A DNA stretch of 64,000 bases from Wuchereria bancrofti (lineage: Eukaryota > Nematoda > Chromadorea > Rhabditida > Onchocercidae): assembly GCA_005281725.1 (NCBI GenBank), contig SSBO01000012.1, positions 8,100,866 to 8,164,865 of the forward strand. The letters are read 5' to 3'. The notes under the pieces are model-generated. The model saw only the letters and a list, made by a program, of their open reading frames with translations. It was not told the DNA's origin and ran no database searches. Positions 60,286 to 64,000 of this stretch are shown in pieces (position 1 is the stretch's first letter; the number at the start of each line of letters is the position of its first letter). The position numbers and the translations under genes were made by a program.

Positions 60286-63200
60286 ATGCGCTGGTATCAT
60301 TCCTTGGCTCTTCCGTTGTCGATCACGGGCCTTGCACTAGGACTCAGTAGTGATCGTCAGTCATGCAGCACATCAGGGTATTTTGAACAAAAGGAGAAAG
60401 CGTCTAACATCGTGAAACAGTTCATGGTATTCCTCCTTGACACTAGTGAAAATAATTAACAGTAAGGAAGTTACCAATGAACGGTCTGAACATGGATCAG
60501 CGTTGATTTTTTATATGTTCACCTTCGTAGGTCCTATGTAACACATGAGAATCCTTTAATCAAAAAGTAGTACAACTGTGATATTGGGTTAACAACACTG
60601 GTTGGGTTAACCGTTCTCATAAAAAGTGGATAGATAAATTTATAGAATACTTTTATCGGTGCTCTTCATTACTAAAATATGTAAAATAATGAATCCAACT
60701 GGTCACTTCTTAAAATTAGTTCTGGTGCAGGTGAGAAATGGAGTCCCAGGGCTATCTGTAGGTGTTTCACGTAATGGCCGATGTGTCTGGGAACAAGGGT
60801 TCGGTTACGCAGATGTGGAACAGCTGGTACCGTGCAAAAGCGATACAGTGATGAGAATTGCCAGTATAAGTAAACCAGTAACAGCTGCCCTTGCCGCACG
60901 CTTGGTCCAGAGCGGAAAACTTGATTTGGATGCGTCTGTTCAGGTTTCCATATTTTATTATGGGGACAAATTTTTTTAATATAGAATGGTAGAAAAATAG
61001 GTTATCGGTGTTGGAAGAATTCATCAGTATTGATTACTGAAACTATTCGGAGCTGATTTTCAGAAACCATATATGAAATATAAGGAATAAATTGCAGGAC
61101 TATGTGCCAGATTTCCCAAAGAAGAAATATAACGAGAAAGACGTTACTATAACAATCCGTCAACTTTTGAGCCACACAAGCGGCATTAGGCATTACAAAA
61201 TGGTTACCTTTTCATGTTATACTCACTTCTCTCACTTTGCCAAAACGTTGGTTGTGTTCCGGCTAAGCATATTTCGGTAATGCAGTATAATAAACTGAAA
61301 CACCAAGTGTACGCTGCAGGGTCTGGGAAAGAAGCAAAGCTGTAAGGATGCATGCTGATGCACTCAGTTTTAAATATGACCAGTTGCCGGAACCACACTT
61401 ACAGACTGTCGTAAATTCAAAGGCAGATCTCTTTTTTTAGTTAAATAAACAACAGCAGTAAGACGTAAATTTTTAGGTATTACGATTTGTTTCCATGCAT
61501 GCAAATAAATTAGAGTCTAGCCTTCTGTGGGGAAGATAAGAAATGTAGCCTTCTGACAGAGAACACACTTGAAATCTTTTGAGTTTTATTTTACAAACGA
61601 TATGAACAAAGCACACATTGCAGAAAACACCTACTACCACCGGGCATGCAAGGATAAATACTTTATATCAGTAATATTCAAGAAGCAAGAAAAAACGAAT
61701 ATACTCTACATATATAATAACTGCCCAATATCAATTAACCATTCGATTTCTCCTGCTTCTTCTTATAGTCTTTTAGAGCTGCCTGGATCGCATCCTCAGC
61801 TAGCACTGCAGAAAATGCAATAATTTAAAATGAGCAATTGTGAAGAGGCAGTATGCAAAACTGTTAAGGAAGGAAATGCCAAAAATTTTTAACTTACTGG
61901 AACAATGAAGTTTGACTGGAGGTAGGCAAAGCTCTTTTGCAATCTCGTCATTCTTGACCCTGGCAGCGTATTCTGTTGTCTTGCCTTTAATCCATTCGGA
62001 AGCCAGACTACTTGATGCAATTGCTGACCCACAACCAAATGTTTTAAATTTTGCATCAGTTATCTTGCCATTTTCGTCGACCTAACTTTAGAATGATAAG
62101 TACTGCTACGAATTTCTGACTTCCATGACTGCATGTGAGTTCTACTAAGTATCTACTGCCATATTGGGTGCGAAAGAGGTGTCTTCAAACATCATAACGT
62201 AATGAAATAGGCAGTACGACTAACCACCTTCAAAATTATCATCATTGAATGGGCTTACAGCCCTTGTTCTATTTATCGTTGTAAATCCGAAGTATCTTGT
62301 AAAAGGATTTACCTTGATTTGAAGTTTCATAACATCGCCACAGGCCGGTGACCCAACGATGCCCGTACCAACGTTCGGGTCATTCTTATCGAGTGTCCCA
62401 ACATTCCGTGGATGCTCGTAGTGGTCAATAACTTTTTTGTGATAAAGTGCATTTATAACTCCTGTGCTGACAGTAGAATATAGAAATGAGGGCAGCTTTG
62501 TCGACGACAGAGCCATGTATCGTCTAAAATTAGGTTGTTCGGAACTTCCAGTAACCTAACTTCAAGCTCCTAATACCCACAATCTTCCCACACCTTCCGC
62601 AGCTCCTCCTGTCGATACCAAACTAAACCGAAACCCGATGAACAAAACCACCGCAGAGCTAGCTTCTCTCGAACCTTACCATACGTATGGTCGGATATGA
62701 AATGTACCTGTCGCCGTGTGAAAATTTTGACTCATGGCGATCGGTTTCTCATATTTTTTCAGTCTTATTGTTTGTATTGCAGCCAGTTGAGCCGACCGTA
62801 GAAGACTTTGTGAGAGAACTGAGGAAAGCGGTTGAAACAGGAATTGATGGTAATGTGAAGAATTTATTGCATAAAATAGATGTTAAATATAAGGTATGCG
62901 TGTATTCTTTCTCTTGAGCATTGCCAAATGATCTTTTTGAACCTTTGGTGTTATACAACTTATAAAACCAAATTTCTGGGTTTAGTGAGTCAGTCACTTT
63001 TTTCACCTATACTTTTCTGGGCAGTAGATAGATCAAAGGGAATGGTTTTGCTTGGCTGGCATTATAAGATGAACGTAGCTAATTTACAGTCATGTTATGT
63101 TTCATTTCTGGTCCATTCCTTTTAAATTACTTGTACGTCGATGTCCTCAAATATTGCACATTTTTCGAAATGGTTTTGGTGCTAGTCATCTTACTATTAT

Positions 63201-63979
63201 TTTTGAGTCATTCTACCTGTTTTATATCTTACTATGGAAATAAAAAAATTTCTTTAAGTAATCTAATCTTCCAGGAGAAATACAGTAAAAGTAGTCTAAC
63301 GCGACATCGAAGTGTTGAGGTCAAAGACAAATCTGAGTTCTTTTCCAATATTCATTACGAGTGTGTGAAAGATGCACTAGAAATCTTCAAACATGATGAA
63401 TTAGTAGCAGAACCAGGAAGTAAATTCCAGTACACAACCCATGGATTTACCTTACTCAGTGCAGCACTGGAGAAAGCAGCCAATGAAAGATATGTAGATC
63501 AAATAACAAATTTATTCCGTGAATTAGGAATGAATCACTCATATCTCGATCTTAACTTCCCCCTCATCACTAATAGAGCCAGGTATTTTGTGCATCTTGT
63601 CAATCTTTTTTAAATTGATTTGTGTTGCATTGGTTTCGGTTTATTAGCAGCCTAATTGTTTAAATTAAGGAATATAAATATTTGATTTTTCGAAATATAT
63701 AGAAACATCATTGAATCTAATCAGCAGGTAAGTTAGAATGATTAGATGGATGGAAGCCCTATCTCAGGAGTGCTTGTAGTTTCTATTTAATTAAGTTCCT
63801 ACATAACTGAATAGTTGGAAATGCCTTGCGCAGATTGTTTGTTTCAGGTATTACTATCGCGATCCCGATCATAAATTAAAGAATGTTCCAGAAGTAGACA
63901 ATTCAGGCAAATGGGCAGGTGGTGGATTATTGTCGACTGTCACTGATTTACTTATTTTCGCTAATGCAATGCTTTATAG
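60286..63979 (+). CDS. LACTB-like mitochondrial serine beta-lactamase-family protein (3' end outside window)
   Basis: Six exons, 60286-60426, 60731-60943, 61098-61202, 62783-62893, 63275-63582 and 63848-63979, continue past the window; 335 residues plus a split codon are visible. A hydrophobic N terminus (LALPLSITGLALGL) fits a mitochondrial or membrane signal. The penicillin-binding-protein/class C fold follows: GVPGLSVGV, GFGYADVE, the catalytic SxxK as S92-I-S-K95 (MRIASISKPV), LLSHTSGIRHYK, a family-specific charged insertion (exons 62783 and the start of 63275), PGSKFQYTTHGFTLLSAALE, RARYYY and VDNSGKWAGGGLLSTVTDLL. These track human LACTB closely. LACTB forms intermembrane-space filaments and acts in mitochondrial lipid metabolism; the worm role is unknown. 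A TTTTTCAG acceptor 23 bases before the ATG may be the trans-splice site. Intron 3 (61203-62782) contains the antisense ISCU gene. Confidence 0.93.
61585..61590 (-). promoter_or_regulatory. AATAAA polyadenylation signal of the ISCU gene
   Basis: The plus strand reads TTTATT about 145 bases past the iscu stop codon, still inside the LACTB-like intron. Confidence 0.4.
61735..62516 (-). CDS. iscu-1: ISCU: mitochondrial iron-sulfur cluster assembly scaffold
   Basis: Three exons, 62516-62313, 62081-61898 and 61805-61735, give 152 residues. The first ~23 residues lack acids and look like a mitochondrial presequence. The mature part starts YHKKVIDHYEHPRNVG and matches IscU/ISCU throughout. The three cluster-ligand cysteines are present: C59 (SPACGDVMK), C85 (TFGCGSAIA) and C128 (KLHCS). 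The LPPVK motif that binds the mitochondrial Hsp70/HSC20 pair is intact, and the C-terminal helix is LAEDAIQAALKDYKKK. It should act with NFS1 and frataxin to build [2Fe-2S] clusters. The whole gene lies inside intron 3 of the LACTB-like gene on the opposite strand. Confidence 0.96.
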
Positions 63980-64000
63980 GTATTTTAAGTTCAGTATTGG

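Noticed and set aside
60672..61398. Several minus-strand frames over the LACTB exons
   Set aside because: They are antisense shadows of conserved plus-strand exons.
1..64000. tRNA, rRNA or intact transposon
   Set aside because: I looked for T-loop-like GGTTCGAATCC cores, rRNA-like blocks, transposase or reverse-transcriptase motifs and long terminal repeats and saw none that hold up. A tRNAscan/Infernal and RepeatMasker run would be needed to exclude small ones.

Overview
The window is nuclear DNA of a nematode, most likely a clade III spirurid or filarial-type worm. The evidence is an A+T-rich sequence, genes broken into many small exons with GT..AG introns and TTTCAG-like acceptors, acceptor-like CAG sites just upstream of several start codons (as expected for spliced-leader trans-splicing), and worm-type gene families such as DAF-18/PTEN. 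The species cannot be fixed from the sequence alone. I built the gene models by hand, joining exons by reading phase and family similarity; exon limits are given in each entry.

Layout. 1-11 kb, minus strand: a FAHD1-like acylpyruvase (682-1613), a short-chain dehydrogenase (3498-7140) and a winged-helix/SAM methyltransferase (8010-10921). 11-19 kb holds no recognisable protein gene; it is probably 5' untranslated, intronic or intergenic DNA of daf-18. 19.3-24.6 kb, plus strand: a full DAF-18/PTEN phosphatase gene with 17 exons. 26.5-30.3 kb, minus strand: an LRAT-domain protein and an ARB2A/FAM172A-type hydrolase-fold protein. 31.3-53.4 kb, minus strand: a very large gene whose 3' half is a vinexin/CAP/ponsin (SORBS) protein with a SoHo motif and three SH3 domains, and whose 5' exons encode a PDZ domain. 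One of its introns holds a separate uninterrupted 200-codon reading frame that looks like a divergent globin. 54.4-56.9 kb, plus strand: TRAM, divergent from the PDZ end of the SORBS gene. 60.3-64 kb, plus strand: a LACTB-like serine beta-lactamase-family gene that runs off the window, with an ISCU iron-sulfur scaffold gene nested antisense in its third intron.

Functionally this is an ordinary mixed chromosome segment, not one pathway. FAHD1, ISCU and LACTB are mitochondrial families. DAF-18 acts in insulin/PI3K signalling. TRAM acts at the ER translocon. SORBS proteins act at integrin/muscle adhesions. The most interesting items are the PDZ-SoHo-SH3 combination, the nested globin-like frame that lacks the expected proximal histidine, and the ISCU-in-LACTB nesting. 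I found no rRNA, tRNA, CRISPR array or intact transposon.
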